Assembly: GCF_937616625.2 (NCBI RefSeq)
Contig: NC_065572.1
Span: forward strand, 38,715,653 to 38,779,652
From: Mercurialis annua
Lineage: Eukaryota > Streptophyta > Magnoliopsida > Malpighiales > Euphorbiaceae
DNA length: 64,000 nucleotides
Direction: 5' to 3'
Shown here: positions 1-14,202 of the stretch, piece by piece
Layout: the number at the start of each line of letters is the position of its first letter
How positions within the stretch are numbered: the first letter of the stretch is position 1
The notes under the pieces: generated by a model
Database searches by the model: none
What the model saw: only the letters and a program-made list of their open reading frames with translations
Told to the model about the DNA's origin: nothing
Program-made: the position numbers and the translations under genes

Positions 1-30
1 CAAACGTTTCCTTTTTTTAGCGATTTAAGC

Positions 31-60
31 AAAACGTTTAAAAGGTTACGCAACCAATCC
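31..60. repeat. Landmark variant monomer (GGTTACGCAACC type)
   Basis: This B half-monomer reads AAAAGGTTACGCAACCAATCC instead of ACAAACGTTACGAAACAAATCC, being a few bases shorter and carrying several private changes. The same variant recurs near 4190, 5660, 6195, 20030, 20690, 28590, 35730, 36390, 37855, 38515, 46735 and 56855. It therefore marks one fixed position in the higher-order repeat and is useful for aligning units. Confidence 0.85.
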
Positions 61-240
61 AAATGTTTCACCATTTTAGCAATTTAAGAGAAACGTTTAC
101 AACCGTTACGAAACAAATCCAAGCGTTTCACCTTTTTAGCAATTTAAGCCAAATATTTACAAACGTTACGAAACAAATCCAAGCGTTTCACCTTTTTAGC
201 AATTTAAGCAAAACATTTACGAACGTTACGAAACAAATCC

Positions 241-480
241 AAACGTTTCACTTTTTTTGCGATTTAAGCCAAACGTTTGCAAACGTTACGAAACAAATAC
301 AAACCTTTCCCCTTTTAGCGATTTAAGCCAAATGTTTTCAAACGTTACGAAAGAAATCCAAATATTTCACCTTTTTAGCGATTTAAGCCAGACGTTTACA
401 AACGTTACAAAACAAATCGAAATATTTCACCTTATTAGCAATTTAAGCAAAACGTTTACGAACTTTACGAAACAAATCCA
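241..480. repeat. Extra 4-monomer block in first higher-order copy
   Basis: Four monomers (240 bp) that closely match 841-1079, including the rare variants TTTTTTTGCGATTT and AAAGAAATCC. The sister copy near 4.4 kb lacks them at this position: the offset between copies falls from 4148 to 3909 across the block. It looks like a local duplication or gene-conversion insertion of a nearby four-monomer segment. Confidence 0.7.
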
Positions 481-3400
481 AGCGTTTCACCTTTTTAGCA
501 ATTCAAGCCGATGGTTTACAACCGTTACGAAACAAATCCAAACATTTCACCTTTTAAGCGATTTAAGACAAACCTTTACAAACATTACGAAACAAATCTA
601 AACGTTTCACCTTTTGAGCGATTTAAGCGAAACGTTTGCAAACGTTACGAAACAAATCTAGACGTTTCACCTTTTTAGCGATTTAAGCAAAACGTTTACA
701 AACGGTAAGAAACAAATCGAAATGTTTCACCTTTTGAGCGATTTAAGCCAATCGTTTACAAACGCTACGAAACAAATCCCAACGTTTCGCCTTTTTTGCA
801 AATTCAGCCAAAGATTTACAAACGTTATGAAACAAATCCAAATGTTTCACTTTTTTTGCGATTTAAGCCAAACGTTTGCAAACGTTACGAAACAAATACA
901 AACCTTTCCCCTTTTAGCGATTTAAGCCAAACGTTTTCAAACGTTACGAAAGAAATCCAAATATTTCACCTTTTTAGCGATTTAAGCCAGACGTTTACAA
1001 ACGTTACAAAACAAATCCAAATATTTCACCTTTTTAGCAATTTAAGCCAAAAGTTTACAATCGTTACGAAACAAAACCAAACGTTTAAAACGTTATGAAA
1101 CAAATTAAAACGTTTCACATTTTTAGCGATTTAAGCCAAACATTTAAAAACGTTATGAAACAAAACCAAGCGTTTCACCTTTTTAGCAATTTAAGCCAAA
1201 CGTTTACAAACATTACAAAACAAATCCAAGCGTTTCACCTTTTTAAGCAATTTAAGCCCAACGTTTACCAAAGTTACGAAACAAATCCAAACGTTTCAAC
1301 TTTTTAGCAATTTAAGCCAAACGTTTAGAAACGTTACGAAACAAATCCAAACGTTTCACCTTTTCATCGATTTAAGCCAAACATTTACAATGCTTTTGAA
1401 ACAAATCCAAAAGTTTCACTTATTTAGAAATTTAAGCAAAACGTTATAAAATAAATCCAAGCGTTTCACCTTTTTAACAATTTAAGCCAAACGTTTACAA
1501 ACGGTACAAAAAAAATCCAAGCATTTCACCTTTTTAGCAATTTAAGCGAAATGTTTACAAACATTACGAAACAAATCCAAACGTTCCACCTTTTAGCGAT
1601 TTAAGCGAAATGTTTAAAAATATTACGAAACAAATCCAAATGTTTCACCTTTTTAGCAATTTAAGCAAAACGTTTACAAACATTACAAAACAAATCCAAG
1701 CGTTTCACCTTTTTAGCAATTTAAGCAAAATGTTTACAAACAATACGAAACAAATCCAAGCGTTGCACCTTTTTAGAATTTTAAGCCAAACGTTTACAAA
1801 CATTACGAAACAAATCCAAGCGTTTCACCTTTTTAGCAATTTTAGCCAAACGTAAACAAACATTACGAAAAAAACCAGGCGTTTAACCTTTTTAGCAATT
1901 TAAGCAAAACGTTTACAAACGTTACGAAACAAATCCAAGCGTTTCACCTTTTCAGCAATTGAAGCCAAGCGTTTACAAATATTACGAAACAAATCCAAGC
2001 GTTTCACCTTTTTAGAAATGTAAGCCAAACGTTTACAAACGTTGCGAAACAAATCTAAGCGTTTCACCTTTTTAGCAATTTAAGCCAAACGTTTACAAAC
2101 GTTACGAAACAAATCCGAACGTTTGACCTCTTAAGCGATTTAAGCCAAATGTTTACAAACGATACGAAACAAATCCAAACGCTTCACCTTTTTAGCAATT
2201 TAAGCCAAACCCTTACAAACGTTACGAAACAAATCCAAACGTTTCACCTTTTTAGCGATTTAAGCCAAATGTTTACAAACGTTACCAAACAAATCTAAAT
2301 TTTTCACCTTTTTAACGATTTAAGCCAAACGTTTACAAACGTTACGAAACAAATCCAAACGTTTCACCTTTTTAGCGATTTAAGGCAACCGTTTTCAAAC
2401 GTTACGGAACAAATCCAAATATTTCACCTTTTAGCGATTTAAGCCAAACGTTTACAAACGTTACAAAACAAATCCAAATGTTTCACCTTTTTAGCAATTT
2501 AAGCAAAGCGTTTACAAACGTTATGAAATGAAACCAAACGTTTAAAACGTTATGAAACTAATTAAAGCTTTTCACATTTTTAGCGATTTAAGCCAAACGT
2601 TTACAAACGTTACGAAACAAAATCAAGCGTTTCACCTTTTTAGCAATTTAAGCCAAACGTTTACAAACATTACAAAACAAATCCAAGCGTTTCACCTTTT
2701 TTAGCAATTTAAGCCAAATGTTTACAAACGTTACGAAATAAATCCAAGCATTTCACCTTTTTTGTAATGTAAGCCAAACGTCTACAAACATTACAAAACA
2801 AATTCAAGCGTTTCACTTTTTTAGCAATTTAAGCGAAATGTTTACAAACCTTACGAAACAAATCCAAGCGTTTAACCTTATTAGACATTTAAGCCAAACG
2901 TTTGCAAACATTACCAAACAAATCCAAGCGTTTCACCTTTTTAGCATTTTAAGCCAAAAATTTACAAACATTACGAAACAAATCCAAGAGTTTCACGATG
3001 TTAGCAATTTAAGCCAAACATTTACAAACGTTACCAAATAAATCCAAACGTTTCAACTTTTTAGCGATTTAAGTCAAACATTTACAAACGTTACGAAACA
3101 AATCCAAACGTTTCACCTTTTTAGCTATTTAAGCCAAACATTTACAATGGTTTAGAAACAAATTCAAATGTTTCACCTTTTTAGCAATTTAAGCCAAACG
3201 TTTACAAACGTTACGAAACAAATTCAAGCATTTCCCCTTTTTAGCAATTTAAGCCAAACATTTACAAACGTTACAAAAGAAATCCAAGCGTTTCACCTTT
3301 TTAGTAATTTTAGAGAAATGTTTACAAACGTTTGCAATTTAAGCGAAATGTTTAAAAACTTACGAAACAAATCCAAACGTTTCAACTTTTTAGCGATTTA

Positions 3401-4060
3401 AGCCAAACGTTTACAAATGTTACTAAATAAATCAAAACGTTTCCCCTTTATAGCTTTATAAGACAAACGTTTACAAACGTTACGAAACAAATACAAATGT
3501 TTCCACTTTTTAGCGATTTAAGCCAAACGTTTACAAACATTACTAAATAAATCCAAACGTTTCTCCTTTTTAGCAATTTAAGCCAAACGTTTACAAACGT
3601 TACGAAACAAATCCAAATATTTCACCTTTTTAGCAATTTAAGCCAAACGTTTACGAACATTACGAAAAAAATTCAAACGTTTCCCCATTTTATCGAATTA
3701 AGCCAAACGTTTAAAACGTTACGAAACAAATCCAAACGTTTCACCTTTTGGCGATTTAAGCCAAACGTTTAAAACGTTACGAAACAAATCCAAACTTTTC
3801 GCCTTTTTAGCAATTTAAGCCAAACGTTTACGAACATTACGAAAAAATTTCAAACGTTTCCCCATTTTATCGATTTAAGCCGAACGTTCAAAACGTCATG
3901 AAACAAATCCAAACGTTTCACCTTTTTGGCGATTTAAGCGAAACGTTTACAAACGGTACGAAACAAATCCAAATGTTTCACCTTTATAGCGATTTAAGAC
4001 AATCATTTACAAACGCTACGAAACAAATCCAAATGTTTCACCTTTTTAGCAATGTAAGCC

Positions 4061-4140
4061 AAACGTTTACAAACGTTAAAAAACGTTTACAAACGTTAAA
4101 CAACGTTTACAAACGTTAAAAAACGTTTACGAACGTTGCG
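4061..4140. repeat. 20-bp tandem expansion, four copies
   Basis: Four back-to-back 20-bp units, AAACGTTTACAAACGTTAAA at 4061-4080 and 4081-4100, the same with one change (CAACG) at 4101-4120, and a diverged fourth at 4121-4140. The unit is the first two-thirds of the B half-monomer. The sister region near 5465-5490 has a single copy followed by AAACCAATCC, so this is a slippage-type expansion restricted to this spot. Confidence 0.9.
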
Positions 4141-7100
4141 AAAAAATCCAAACGTTTTCTTTTTTTAGCGATTTAAGCAAAACGTTTAAAAGGTTACGCA
4201 ACCAATCCAAATGTTTCACCTTTTTAGCAATTTAAGAGAAACGTTTACAACCGTTACGAAACAAATCCAAGCGTTTCACCTTTTTAGCAATTTAAGCCAA
4301 ATATTTACAAACGTTACGAAACAAATCCAAGCGTTTCACCTTTTTAGCAATTTAAGCAAAACGTTTACGAACGTTACGAAACAAATCCAAGCGTTTCACC
4401 TTTTTAGCAATTCAAGCCGAATGTTTACAACCGTTACAGAACAAATCCAAACATTTCACCTTTTAAGCGATTTAAGACAAACCTTTACAAACATTACGAA
4501 ACAAATCCAAACGTTTCACTTTTTGAGCGATTTAAGCGAAACATTTGCAAACATTACGAAACAAATCTAGACGTTTCACCTTTTTAGCGATTTAAGCAAA
4601 ACGTTTACAAACGGTAAGAAACAAATCCAAATGTTTCACCTTTTGAGTGATTTAAGCCAAACGTTTACAAACGCTACGAAACAAATCCCAACGTTTCGCC
4701 TTTTTAGCAAATTAAGCCAAAGATTTACAAACGTTACGAAACAAATCCAAACGTTTCACTTTTTTTGCCATTTAAGCCAAATGTTTGCAAACGTTACGAA
4801 ACAAATACAAACCTTTCCCCTTTTAGCGATTTAAGCCAAACGTTTTCAAACGTTACGAAAGAAATCCAAATATTTCACCTTTTTAGCGATTTAAGCCAGA
4901 CGTTTACAAACGTTACAAAACAAATCCAAATATTTCACCTTTTTAGCAATTTAAGCCAAAAGTTTACAATCGTTACGAAACAAAACCAAACGTATAAAAC
5001 GTTATGAAACAAATTAAAACGTTTCACATTTTTAGCGATTTAAGCCAAACATTTAAAAACGTTACGAAACAAAACCAAGCGTTTAACCTTTTTAGAAATT
5101 TAAGCCAAATGTATACAAACTTTACGAAACAAATTCAAGCGTTTCACCTTTTTAGCAATTTAAGCCAAACATTTACAAACGTTACGAAACAAAACCAAGC
5201 GTTTCACCTTTTTAGAAATTGAAGCCAAATGTTTACAAACATTACGAAACAAATCCAAGCGTTTCACCTTTTTAGCAATTTAAGCCAAACGTTTACAAAC
5301 GTTACGAAACAAATCCAAATATTTCACCTTTTTAGCAATTTAAGCCAAACGTTTACAAACGGTACGAAACAAATCCAAATGTTTCACCTTTATAGCGATT
5401 TAAGCCAATCATTTACAAACGCTACGAAATAAATCCAAATGTTTCACCTTTTTAGCAATGTAAGCCAAACGTTTACAAACGTTAAAAAACCAATCCAAGT
5501 GTTTCACCTTTTTAGCAATTTAAACCAAACATTTACAAACGTTACAAAACAAGTCCAAGAGTTTCATCTTTTGATCAATCTAAGCCAAACGTTTACAAAC
5601 GTTGCGAAAAAAATCCAAACGTTTCCTTTTTTTAACGATTTAAACAAAACGTTTAAAAGGTTACGCAACCAATCCAAATGTTTCACCTTTTTAGCAATTT
5701 AAGCGAAACGTTTACAAACGTCACGAAACAAATCCAAGCGTTTCACCTTTTTAGCAATTTAAGCGAAATATTTACAAACTCTTACGAAACAAATCCAAGC
5801 GTTTCACCTTTTTAGCAATTTAAGCAAAACGTTTACGAACGTTACGAAACAAATCCAAGTGTTTCACCTTTTTAGCAATTCAAGCCGAACGTTTACAACC
5901 GTTACGAAACAAATCCAAACATTTAACCTTTTAAGCGACTTAAGACAAACCTTTACAAACATTACGAAACAAATCCAAACGTTTCACCTTTTTAGTGATT
6001 TAAGCGAAACGTTTGCAAACGTTACGAAACAAATCAAGACGTTTCACCTTTTTAGCGATTTAAGCAAAACGTTTACAAACAGTAAGAGACAAATCCAAAT
6101 GTTTAACCTTTTTAGCAATCTAAGCCAAACGTTTACAAACGTTGCGAAAAAAAATCCAAAAGTTTCCTTTTTTAGCGATTTAAACAAAACGTTTAATAGG
6201 TTACGCAACCAATCCAAATGTTTCACCTTTTTAGCAATTTAAGAGAAACTTTTACAAACGTCACGAAACAAATCCAAGCGTTTCACCTTTTTAGCAATTT
6301 AAGCCAAATATTTACAAACGTTACGAAACAAATCCAAGCGTTTCACCTTTTTAGCAATTTAAGCAATAACAAATCCAAGCGTTTCACCTTTTTAGAAATT
6401 CAAGCCGAACGTTTACAACCGTTACGAAAAAACTCCAAACATTTCACCTTTTAAGCGATTTAAGACAAACCTTTACAAACATTACGAAACAAATCCAAAC
6501 GTTTCCCCTTTTGAGCGATTTAAGCGAAACGTTTGCAAACATTACCAAACAAATCCAGACGTTTCGCCTTTTTAGCGATTTAAGCAAAACGTTTTCAAAC
6601 GGTAAGAAACATATTCAAATGTTTCACCTTTTGAGCGAATTAAGCCAAATGTTTACAAACGCTACGAAACAAATCCCAATATTTCACCTTTTTAGCAATT
6701 TAAGCCAAACATTTACAAACGTTACGAAACAAATCCAAAAGTTTCACTTTTTTTGCGATTTAAGCCAAACGTTTGCAAACGTTACGAAACAAATACAAAT
6801 GTTTCCCCTTTTAGCGATTTAAGCCAAATGTTTTCAAACGTTACGAAAGAAATCCAAATGTTTCACCTTTTTAGCGATTTAAGCCAGACGTTTACAAACG
6901 TTTCAAAACAAATCCAAATGTTTCACCTTTTTAGCAATTTAAGCCAAAAGTTTACAATCGTTACGAAACAAAACCAAACGTTTAAAACGTTTCACATTTT
7001 TAGCGATATAAGCCAAACATTTACAAACGTTACGAAACAAAACCAAGCGTTTCACCTTTTTAGAAATTTAAGCCAAATGTTTACAAACATTACGAAACAA

Positions 7101-8702
7101 ATCCAAGCGTTTCACCTTATTAGCAATTTAAGCCAAAAGTTTACAAACGTTACGAAACAAATCCAAACGTTTCACCTTTTTAGCAATTTAAGCCAAACGT
7201 TTACAAACGTTACGAAACAAATCTAAACATTTTACCTTTTTAGCGATTTAAGCCAAACATTTACAAACGTTATAAAACAAATCCAAGCGTTTCACCTTTT
7301 TAGCGATATAAGCCAAACGTTTACAAACGTTACGAAACAAATCCAAACGTTTCACCTTTTTAGCAATTTAAGCCAAACGTTTACAAACGTTACGAAACAA
7401 ATCTAAACGTTTTACCTTTTTAGCGATTTAAGCCAAACATTTACAAACGTTATAAAACAAATCCAAGCGTTTCACCTTTTTAGCAATATAAACCAAACGT
7501 TTACAAACGTTACGAACCAAATCCAAGCGTTTCACCTTTTTAGCAATTTAAGCGAAATGTTTACAAACATTACGAAACAAATCCAAACGTTTAACCTTTT
7601 AGCGATTTAAGTGAAATGTTTATAAACATTACGAAACAAATCCAAACGTTTCACCTTTTTAGCAATTTAAGCAAAACGTTTACAAACAATGCAAAACAAA
7701 TCCAAGCGTTTCACCTTTTTAGCAATTTAAGCCAAATCTTTACAAACGTTACGAAACAAATCCAAGCGTTTCACCTTTTTAGCATTTTAAGCCAAACGAT
7801 TACAAACATTACAAATAAAATCCAAGTGTTTCACCTTTTTAGCAATATAAGCCAAACGTTTACAAACATTACGAAAAAAAACCAAGCGTTTCACCTTTTT
7901 AGCAATTTAAGCAAAACGTTTACAAACGTTACGAAACAAATCCAAATGTTTCACCTTATTGGCAATTAAGGCCAAACGTTTACAAAGGTAAGGAAACAAA
8001 TTTGAATGTTTGACATTTTTAGCGATTTAGGCCAAACGTTTACAAACGATACGAAACAAATCCAAACGTTTCCCCTTTTCAGCAATTTAAGCCAAACCAT
8101 TACAAACGTTACGAAACAAATCCAAACGTTTCACCTTTTTAGCGATTTAAGCCAAACGTTTACAAACGTTACGAAACAAATCCACATGTTTCACCTTTTT
8201 AGCGATTTAAGCCAAACGTTTACAAACGTTACGAAACAAATCCAAACGTTTCACCTTTTTAGCGATTTAAGGCAAACATTTTCAAACGTTACGAAACAAA
8301 TCCAAATGTTTCACTTTTTTAGCGATTTAAGCCAAACGTTTAAATGTATCACCTTTTTAGCAATTTAAGCCAAGCGTTTACAAACATTATGAAACAAAAC
8401 CAAATGTTTAAAACATTATGAAACAAATTAAAACGTTTCACATTTTTAGCGATTTAAGCCAAACGTTTACAAACGTTACGAAACAAAACCAAGCGTTTCA
8501 CCTTTTTAGCAATTTAAGCCAAACGTTTACAAACATTACAAAACAAATCCAAACGTTTCACCTTTTAAGCAATTTAAGCCAAATTTTTACAAACGTTACG
8601 AAACAAATCCAAGCATTTCACCTTTTTTGCAATGTAAGCAAAACGTCTACAAACATTACAAAACAAATCCAAGCGTTTCCCCTTTTTAGCAATTTAAGCC
8701 AA

Positions 8703-10385
8703 ATGTTAACAAACGTTACGAAACAAATCCAAGCGTTTAACCTTTTTAGACATTTAAGCCAAACGTTTACAAACATTACAAAACAAATCCAAGCGTTTCA
8801 CCTTTTTAGAAATTTAAGCCAAAAGTTTACAAACATTACTAAACAAATCCAAGAGTTTCACCTTTTTAGCAATTTAAGCCAAACGTTTACGAACGTTACG
8901 AAACAAATCCAAACGTTTCACCTTTTTAGCGATTTTAGTCAAACGTTTACAAACGTTACGAAATAAATCCAAACGTTTCACCTTTTTAGCTATTTAAGAC
9001 AAACATTTACAATGGTTTGGAAACAAATCCAAATGTTTCACCTTTTTAGCAATTTAAGCCAAACGTTTACAAACTTTGCGAAACAAATTCAAGCATTTCA
9101 CCTTTTTAGCAATTTAAGCCAAACGTTTACAAACGTTACAAAACAAATCCAAGCGTTTCACCTTTTTAGTAATTTTAGCGAAATATTTACAAACGTTAGC
9201 GATTTAAGCGAAATGTTTAAAAACTTACGAAACAAATCCAAACGTTTCATCTTTTTAGCGATTTAAGCCAAACGTTTACAAATGTTACCAAATAAATCCA
9301 AACGTTTCCCCTTTATAGCGATATAAGCCAAACGTTTACAAACATTACTAAACAAATCCAAACGTTTCTCCTTTTTAGCAATTTAAGCCAAACGTTTACA
9401 AACGTTACGAAACAAATCAAAACGTTTCGCCTTTTTAGCAATTTAAGCCAAACGTTTACGAACATTACGAAAAAAATTCAAACGTTTCCCCATTTTATCG
9501 ATTTAAGCCAAACGTTTAAAATGTTACGAAACAAATCCAAATGTTTCACCTTTTTGGCGATTTAAGCCAAACGTTTAAAACGTTACGAAACAAATCCAAA
9601 CGTTTCAACTTTTAAGCAATTTATGCAAAACGTTTACAAACATTACGAAACAAATCGAAGTGTTTCATCTTTTTAGCGAATGAAGCCAAATGTTTACAAA
9701 CGTTACGAAACAAATCCAAACGTTTCACATTTTTAGCAATTTAAGCAAAAGGTTTACAAATGTTACGAAAGAAAAACCAATTGTTTCACCTATTTTTAGC
9801 AATTTAAGCCAAATGTTTACAAATGTTACGAAACAAAACAAATGTTTCACCTATTTAGCGATTTAAGCCAACGTTTACAAACGTTACAAAACAAATCGAA
9901 ACGTTTCACCTTTTTAGTGATTTAAGACAAACATTTACAAACATTACGAAACAAATCCAAACGTTTCACCTTTTTAGCAATTTAAATCCAAACATTTCAC
10001 CTCTTTAGCAAATTAAGCCAAACATTTTCAAAAGTTACGAAACAAATCCAAAAGTTTAACCTTTCTAGCGATTTAAGCCAAACTTTTCACCTTTCTAGCG
10101 ATTTAAGCCAAACGTTTACAAACGTTAGGAAACAAATCCAAATGTTTCACCTTTTTAGCGAATTAAGCCAAACGTTTACAAACGTTACGAAACCCTTTTT
10201 AATAATTTGAGCCAAACGTTTACTAACGTTACGAAACAAATCAAAACGTTTAATGTTTTTAGCGATCTAAAACAAATGTTACGAAATAAATCTAAACGTT
10301 TCACCTTTTTAGCGATTTAAGCCAAAAGTCTACAAACATTACGAAACAAATCCAAGCGTTTCCCCTTTTTAGCAATTTAAGCCAA
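8703..10385. repeat. 1,683-bp nested repeat, unit a
   Basis: About 28 monomers, repeated immediately at 10386 and again at 12069 (period 1,683 bp in both steps). Internal landmarks are an A-A half-monomer junction near 9959-10019, a truncated junction GAAACCCTTTTTAATAATTT near 10190, and AACAAATGTTACGAAATAAATC near 10270. The chosen start is an arbitrary phase point; the real recombination joint is near 10320, where GCCAAAAGTCTACAAAC begins. Confidence 0.85.
9959..10019. repeat. A-A half-monomer junction (B half missing)
   Basis: An A half ending TTTAAATCC at 9989 is followed directly by another A half starting AAACATTTCACC, with no B half between them. The junction is copied in the same place in the other long units (for example near 11660, 15480, 17155, 24480, 31620, 43875 and 50565). 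It shows that 30-bp halves can recombine as independent modules. Confidence 0.85.
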
Positions 10386-12068
10386 ATGTTTACAGACGTT
10401 ACGAAACAAATCCAAGCGTTTAACCTTTTTAGACATTTAAGCCAAACGTTTACAAACATTACAAAACAAATCCAAGCGTTTCACCTTTTTAGAAATTTAA
10501 GCCAAAAGTTTACAAACATTATTAAACAAATCCAAGAGTTTCACCTTTTTAGCAATTTAAGCCAAACGTTTACGAACGTTACGAAACAAATCCAAGCGTT
10601 TCACCTTTTTTGCGATTTTAGTCAAACGTTTACAAACGTTACGAAACAAATCTAAACGTTTCACCTTTTTAGCTATTTAAGCCAAACATTTACAATGGTT
10701 TGAAAACAAATCCAAATGTTTCACCTTTTTAGCAATTTAAGCCAAACGTTTACAAACGTTGCGAAACAAATTCAAGCATTTCACCTTTTTAGCAATTTAA
10801 GCCAAACGTTTACAAACGTTACAAAACAAATCCAAGCGTTTCACCTTTTTTGTAATTTTAGCGAAATATTTACAAACGTTAGCGATTTAAGCGAAATGTT
10901 TAAAAACTTACGAAACAAATCCAAACGTTTCATCTTTTTAGCGATTGAAGCCAAACGTTTACAAATGTTACCAAATAAATCCAAACGTTTCCCCTTTATA
11001 GCGATATAAGCCAAACGTTTACAAACATTACTAAACAAATCCAAACGTTTCTCCTTTTTAGCAATTTAAGCCAAACGTTTACAAACGTTACGAAACAAAT
11101 CCAAACGTTTCGCCTTTTTAGCAATTTAAGCCAAACGTTTACGAACATTACGAAAAAAATTCAAACGTTTCCCCATTTTATCGATTTAAGCCAAACGTTT
11201 AAAATGTTACGAAACAAATCCAAATGTTTCACCTTTTTGGCGATTTAAGCCAAACGTTTAAAACGTTACGAAACAAATCCAAACGTTTCAACTTTTAAGC
11301 AATTTATGCAAAACGTTTACAAACATTACGAAACAAATCGAAGTGTTTCATCTTTTTAGCGATTGAAGCCAAATGTTTACAAACGTTACGAAACAAATCC
11401 AAACGTTTCACATTTTTAGCAATTTAAGCAAAAGGTTTACAAATGTTACGAAAGAAAAACCAATTGTTTCACCTATTTTTAGCAATTTAAGCCAAATGTT
11501 TACAAATGTTACGAAACAAAACAAATGTTTCACCTATTTAGCGATTTAAGCCAACGTTTACAAACGTTACAAAACAAATCGAAACGTTTTACCTTTTTAG
11601 TGATTTAAGACAAACATTTACAAACATTACGAAACAAATCCAAACGTTTCACCTTTTTAGCAATTTAAATCCAAACATTTCACCTCTTTAGCAAATTAAG
11701 CCAAACATTTTCAAAAGTTACGAAACAAATCCAAAAGTTTAACCTTTCTAGCGATTTAAGCCAAACTTTTCACCTTTCTAGCGATTTAAACCAAACGTTT
11801 ACAAACGTTAGGAAACAAATCCAAATGTTTCACCTTTTTAGCGAATTAAGCCAAATGTTTACAAACGTTACGAAACCCTTTTTAATAATTTGAGCCAAAC
11901 GTTTACTAACGTTACGAAACAAATCAAAACGTTTAATGTTTTTAGCGATCTAAAACAAATGTTGCGAAATAAATCCAAACGTTTCACCTTTTTAGCGATT
12001 TAAGCCAAAAGTCTACAAACATTACGAAACAAATCCAAGCGTTTCCCCTTTTTAGCAATTTAAGCCAA
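10386..12068. repeat. 1,683-bp nested repeat, unit b
   Basis: Second tandem copy of the 1,683-bp unit, nearly identical to the first, with scattered single-base differences (for example TTTTTTGCGATTTTAG near 10608). Its counterpart in the next 5.5-kb unit starts at 15886, exactly 5,500 bp away. It holds the same A-A junction and truncated junctions as unit a. Confidence 0.85.
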
Positions 12069-12249
12069 ATGTTTACAGACGTTACGAAACAAATCCAAGC
12101 GTTTAACCTTTTTAGACATTTAAGCCAAACGTTTACAAACATTACAAAACAAATCCAAGCGTTTCACCTTTTTAGAAATTTAAGCCAAAAGTTTACAAAC
12201 ATTATTAAACAAATCCAAGAGTTTCACCTTTTTAGCAATTTAAGCCAAA
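12069..12249. repeat. 1,683-bp nested repeat, unit c (truncated)
   Basis: First about 180 bp of a third unit, ending at the recombination joint about 12245, where the sequence switches to the GTTTGCAAACGTTACG variant found at 6771. The joint is in register with the monomer, as expected for unequal crossing-over between monomers. Confidence 0.8.
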
Positions 12250-14202
12250 CGTTTGCAAACGTTACGAAACAAATACAAATGTTTCCCCTTTTAGCGATTT
12301 AAGCAAAATGTTTTCAAACGTTACGAAAGAAATCCAAATGTTTCACCTTTTTAGCGATTTAAGCCAGACGTTTACAAACGTTTCAAAACAAATCCAAATG
12401 TTTCACCTTTTTAGCAATTTAAGCCAAAAGTTTACAATCGTTACGAAACAAAACCAAATGTTTAAAACGTTTTGAAACAAATTAAAACGTTTCACATTTT
12501 TAGCGATATAAGCCAAACATTTACAAACGTTACGAATCAAAACCAAGCGTTTCACCTTTTTAGAAATTTAAGCCAAATGTTTACAAACATTACGAAACAA
12601 ATCCAAGCGTTTCACCTTATTAGCAATTTAAGCCAAAAGTTTACAAACGTTACGAAACAAATCCAAACGTTTCACCTTTTTAGCAATTTAAGCCAAACGT
12701 TTACAAACGTTACGAAACAAATCTAAACATTTTACCTTTTTAGCGATTTAAGCCAAACATTTACAAACGTTATAAAACAAATCCAAGCGTTTCACCTTTT
12801 TAGCGATATAAGCCAAACGTTTACAAACGTTACGAAACAAATCCAAACGTTTCACCTTTTTAGCAATTTAAGCCAAACGTTTACAAACGTTACGAAACAA
12901 ATCTAAACGTTTTACCTTTTTAGCGATTTAAGCCAAACATTTACAAACGTTATAAAACAAATCCAAGCGTTTCACCTTTTTAGCAATATAAACCAAACGT
13001 TTACAAACGTTACGAACCAAATCCAAGCGTTTCACCTTTTTAGCAATTTAAGCGAAATGTTTACAAACATTACGAAACAAATCCAAACGTTTAACCTTTT
13101 AGCGATTTAAGTGAAATGTTTATAAACATTACGAAACAAATCCAAACGTTTCACCTTTTTAGCAATTTAAGCAAAACGTTTACAAACAATACAAAACAAA
13201 TCCAAGCGTTTCACCTTTTTAGCAATTTAAGCCAAATCTTTACAAACGTTACGAAACAAATCCAAGCGTTTCACCTTTTTAGCATTTTAAGCCAAACGAT
13301 TACAAACATTACAAATCAAATCCAAGTGTTTCACCTTTTTAGCAATATAAGCCAAACGTTTACAAACATTACGAAACAAAACCAAGCGTTTCACCTTTTT
13401 AGCAATTTAAGCAAAACGTTTACAAACGTTACGAAACAAATCCAAATGTTTCACCTTATTGGCAATTAAGGCCAAACGTTTACAAAGGTAAGGAAACAAA
13501 TTTGAATGTTTGACATTTTTAGCGATTTAGGCCAAACGTTTACAAACGATACGAAACAAATCCAAACGTTTCCCCTTTTCAGCAATTTAAGCCAAACCAT
13601 TACAAACGTTACGAAACAAATCCAAACGTTTCACCTTTTTAGCGATTTAAGCCAAACGTTTACAAACGTTACGAAACAAATCCACATGTTTCACCTTTTT
13701 AGCGATTTAAGCCAAACGTTTACAAACGTTACGAAACAAATCCAAACGTTTCACCTTTTTAGCGATTTAAGGCAAACATTTTCAAACGTTACGAAACAAA
13801 TCCAAATGTTTCACTTTTTTAGCGATTTAAGCCAAACGTTTAAATGTTTCACCTTTTTAGCAATTTAAGCCAAGCGTTTACAAACATTATGAAACAAAAC
13901 CAAATGTTTAAAACATTATGAAACAAATTAAAACGTTTCACATTTTTAGCGATTTAAGCCAAACGTTTGCAAACGTTACGAAACAAAACCAAGCGTTTCA
14001 CCTTTTTAGCAATTTAAGCCAAACGTTTACAAACATTACAAAACAAATCCAAACGTTTCACCTTTTTAGCAATTTAAGCCAAATTTTTACAAACGTTACG
14101 AAACAAATCCAAGCATTTCACCTTTTTTGCAATGTAAGCAAAACGTCTACAAACATTACAAAACAAATCCAAGCGTTTCCCCTTTTTAGCAATTTAAGCC
14201 AA

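Larger units (their letters stand above)
1..6769. repeat. 60-bp satellite array, irregular higher-order region
   Basis: About 112 head-to-tail copies of the 60-bp monomer. The phase is visible because AAACGTTTCACC recurs in the same column of successive 60-base lines for long stretches. Higher-order structure is present but irregular: 1-240 matches 4149-4388 (offset 4148), while about 500-1140 matches the same second copy at offset 3909, because the first copy holds a 240-bp extra block. Single-base and half-monomer indels shift the phase repeatedly, for example near 1081, 2550 and 4090. Short open frames in the + direction are periodic 20-residue translations of the monomer and are not annotated as genes. 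No non-satellite sequence was found here. Confidence 0.95.
6770..12249. repeat. 5.5-kb higher-order unit, copy 1
   Basis: Satellite unit tandemly duplicated with the sequence beginning at 12250. The offset is 5480 at the start and becomes 5500 after about 6985, because this copy has lost about 20 bp there. Landmarks repeat at exactly 5500 bp, for example 7616/13116, 8006/13506, 8418/13918 and 10386/15886. Differences between copies are scattered single bases. This copy contains two full and one partial 1,683-bp sub-units, and its end is a junction at about 12245 that returns to the sequence found at 6765. Confidence 0.88.
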
